Assembly (NCBI GenBank): GCA_018401015.1
Contig: JAGYLP010000003.1
Coordinates: 1-64,000 of the forward strand
Source: Bacteroidales bacterium
GTDB taxonomy: Bacteria > Bacteroidota > Bacteroidia > Bacteroidales > M50B96
Direction of reading: 5' to 3'
DNA: 64,000 bases
Positions 62,918-64,000 of this stretch are shown here, one piece after another (positions within the stretch are counted from its first letter, which is position 1; every line of letters begins with the position of its first letter). The notes under the pieces were generated by a model. The model had not been told where the DNA came from. It saw only the letters and a list, made by a program, of their open reading frames with translations, and made no database searches. The translations under genes were made by a program, and so were the position numbers.

Positions 62918-63361
62918 TTAGTAGCAGCTCTCTCCTTCAGCTGTAAAACGCTCTAAACGAGGAAAGAAAAAATCCGACTCAATTTTAGCGTTGTCGTCGC
63001 TATCGGAACCATGAACCGCGTTGGCAGCAATCGAAGTTGCAAACTTTTTACGAATGGTTCCTTCGGCTGCCTTTGTTGGATCGGTTGCTCCAATTAATTC
63101 ACGATAAGCTTCTACCGCATTATCTTTTTCCAAAATGGCAGCGACAATGGGGCCGGAAGTCATGTACTCGACCAATTCACCATAGAAAGGACGTTCTTGA
63201 TGAATTTCATAAAATACCTCTGCCTGACGTTTCGTCAATTTAGTCAACTTCATAGCAACAATGCGAAAGCCACCTTCGTTAATCATGTTTAGAATACCAC
63301 CAATATTTCCGGCCTGAACAGCATCGGGTTTAATCATGGTAAAAGTGTAAGATCCTGACAT
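62918..63361 (-). CDS. ndk: Nucleoside diphosphate kinase
   Basis: This 147-residue enzyme transfers the gamma phosphate between nucleoside di- and triphosphates through a phosphohistidine (EC 2.7.4.6). The start is the ATG at 63361 ([16 protein letters not shown]); a TTG 57 bases upstream is in frame but would add unrelated residues. Lys11 (TMIKPDA), the [19 protein letters not shown] block and the catalytic His117 in [12 protein letters not shown] are all in place. The C-terminus ends in Cys-Tyr. A TAnnTTTG box lies 90 bp upstream and a hairpin terminator lies 58 bp downstream, so ndk is monocistronic, divergent from an NrnA-type gene. Confidence 0.96.
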   Translation of the reverse strand: MSGSYTFTMIKPDAVQAGNIGGILNMINEGGFRIVAMKLTKLTKRQAEVFYEIHQERPFYGELVEYMTSGPIVAAILEKDNAVEAYRELIGATDPTKAAEGTIRKKFATSIAANAVHGSDSDDNAKIESDFFFPRLERFTAEGESCY

Positions 63362-63450
63362 AGTTTGTTTGTTTATTAAAAGATTAAGAAATGCCTTACA
63401 AGACGTGAATTTCCCCAAGCGTTTTTCCTATTTTTACCGCTTGAGGGCGA

Positions 63451-63458
63451 CAAAAATA
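63451..63458 (-). promoter_or_regulatory. Putative -7 box of ndk
   Basis: Minus-strand TATTTTTG matches TAnnTTTG exactly, 90 bp upstream of the ndk ATG. Confidence 0.5.
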
Positions 63459-63500
63459 AAGATTTAATCTTACGCTGAGTTTATTTTTTCCCTAGCATTT

Positions 63501-63522
63501 TAAACGAACAATTGTTCATTTA
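63501..63522. promoter_or_regulatory. 22-bp near-perfect palindrome between ndk and the NrnA-type gene
   Basis: A perfect 12-bp core GAACAATTGTTC (63506-63517) is extended by TAAA/TTTA arms with one mismatched pair. It sits in the divergent promoter region 38 bp before the ATG at 63560, a typical operator position. Confidence 0.45.
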
Positions 63523-63559
63523 TGAGCTTTTAGTTAAGTTCAAAACGACCTATTTTTTT

Positions 63560-64000
63560 ATGACACCTTTTTTTAAGCAGGCGGCCGAATTACTCAAGGC
63601 TGCTTCGAACATAGCAATCATTTCGCACTACAATCCGGATGGCGACGCAATGGGTTCCGGCTTAGCGCTGCTCAATTATTTCAAGTCGCAACATCGGGTA
63701 GCCAACTTCATTGTTCCGAGCGAATTTCCCGATTTCTTGTCGTGGTTGCCTTTGGCAAGTGAAACACAAGTGTTTTCGAAGCATCCGAAAACAGTAAGCC
63801 AAACCATCGACCGAGCCGACTTAATTATTTTAGTCGATTTCAATACGATGGCTCGAATCGAGGACCTCGCGCCCATCGTAAACGCTTCCGGGAAGCGCCT
63901 CATGCTAATCGACCATCATCCTCAGCCCGACGTGCCAGCCGATTGGATTCTTTCAGATACTTCGGCAAGCTCGACCGCTGAACTTATTTACCGCTTCCTC
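63560..64000 (+). CDS. nrnA: DHH-family phosphoesterase, NrnA-type (partial, cut by window end)
   Basis: The open frame runs from the ATG at 63560 to the last base (147 codons, no stop), so only the N-terminal part is visible. It has the DHH superfamily metal motifs in order: ISHYNPDGDAMGSGLAL (motif I), LIILVDFNT (motif II Asp), and the DHH signature in LMLIDHHPQPD (motif III), then the SDTSASSTAELIYRF block. This matches bifunctional oligoribonuclease/pAp phosphatase NrnA, which removes the last dinucleotides in RNA decay and hydrolyses 3'-phosphoadenosine 5'-phosphate. The DHHA1 substrate-binding domain would lie beyond the window. Divergent from ndk, with a 22-bp palindrome between. Confidence 0.9.
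   Translation, partial: MTPFFKQAAELLKAASNIAIISHYNPDGDAMGSGLALLNYFKSQHRVANFIVPSEFPDFLSWLPLASETQVFSKHPKTVSQTIDRADLIILVDFNTMARIEDLAPIVNASGKRLMLIDHHPQPDVPADWILSDTSASSTAELIYRFL

Noticed and set aside
1-64000. tRNA, rRNA, CRISPR arrays, insertion sequences, prophage or attachment sites
   Set aside because: Intergenic regions were read on both strands; no cloverleaf, direct-repeat/spacer array, transposase, integrase or phage gene was recognised.

Overview
The window comes from the chromosome of a member of the Bacteroidota. The sequence-level evidence is: six large secreted proteins ending in type IX secretion (T9SS) sorting domains (four type A 'YPNP'-style, two type B 'FTPNGDGxND'-style); a TonB-dependent receptor with an N-terminal carboxypeptidase-regulatory-like domain; a LysM/PBP1 fusion; BatA-, TamB- and ECF-sigma-type genes of the kind usual in this phylum; and repeated TAnnTTTG promoter boxes. 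The fermentation operon (acetate and butyrate kinases) points to an anaerobic or facultative, Bacteroidales-like lineage, but order-level placement is inference. I see no T9SS machinery genes, rRNA, tRNA, CRISPR array, IS element or prophage.

Layout. 1-6.7 kb (minus): LysM/PBP1 envelope protein followed by a type B T9SS beta-propeller protein. 7.0-9.9 kb (plus): AddB-like PD-(D/E)XK nuclease, ended by a strong bidirectional terminator. 9.9-14.1 kb (minus): type A T9SS propeller protein, a putative outer-membrane protein and a 41-residue lipoprotein. 14.2-15.0 kb (plus): nitroreductase. 15.0-20.0 kb (minus): M16 protease and BatA-type membrane protein. 20.1-28.5 kb (minus): two tandem gingipain-type C25 proteases, preceded by zupT. 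28.7-33.1 kb (plus): giant PKD-repeat type B T9SS protein, tail-to-tail with a TamB-like protein (33.1-37.5 kb, minus). 37.7-39.7 kb (minus): System II cytochrome c biogenesis pair resB-ccsA. 39.9-46.3 kb (plus): pta-hbd-ackA-ptb-buk and a family 2 glycosyltransferase. 46.3-49.7 kb: TonB receptor divergent from a MarR-type regulator. 49.8-54.0 kb (plus): small acidic protein, engB, plsY, prs, rplY, pth. 54.0-60.3 kb (minus): ECF sigma factor, membrane anti-sigma-like protein and a type A T9SS surface protein. 60.5-64 kb: pepD (plus), an AlbA_2-domain protein and ndk (minus), and the 5' part of an NrnA-type phosphoesterase gene (plus) cut by the window end.

How the parts work together. Roughly 24 kb encodes very large exported proteins, so this is a cell investing heavily in surface adhesion and extracellular proteolysis. 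The acyl-phosphate operon can make ATP from acetyl-CoA and butyryl-CoA (or similar branched acyl-CoA), which would suit fermentation of amino acids released by the C25 and M16 proteases; that link is inference.

The most interesting system is the ECF sigma / anti-sigma / T9SS-cargo operon at 54.0-60.3 kb. The middle protein has one inner-membrane helix, a roughly 200-residue disordered Ser-rich linker, and a C-terminal part that looks like an outer-membrane beta-barrel. That is the architecture of the recently described dual membrane-spanning anti-sigma (Dma) factors, here coupled to a large exported surface protein. A second unusual object is a perfect 32-nt palindrome within the pth reading frame.
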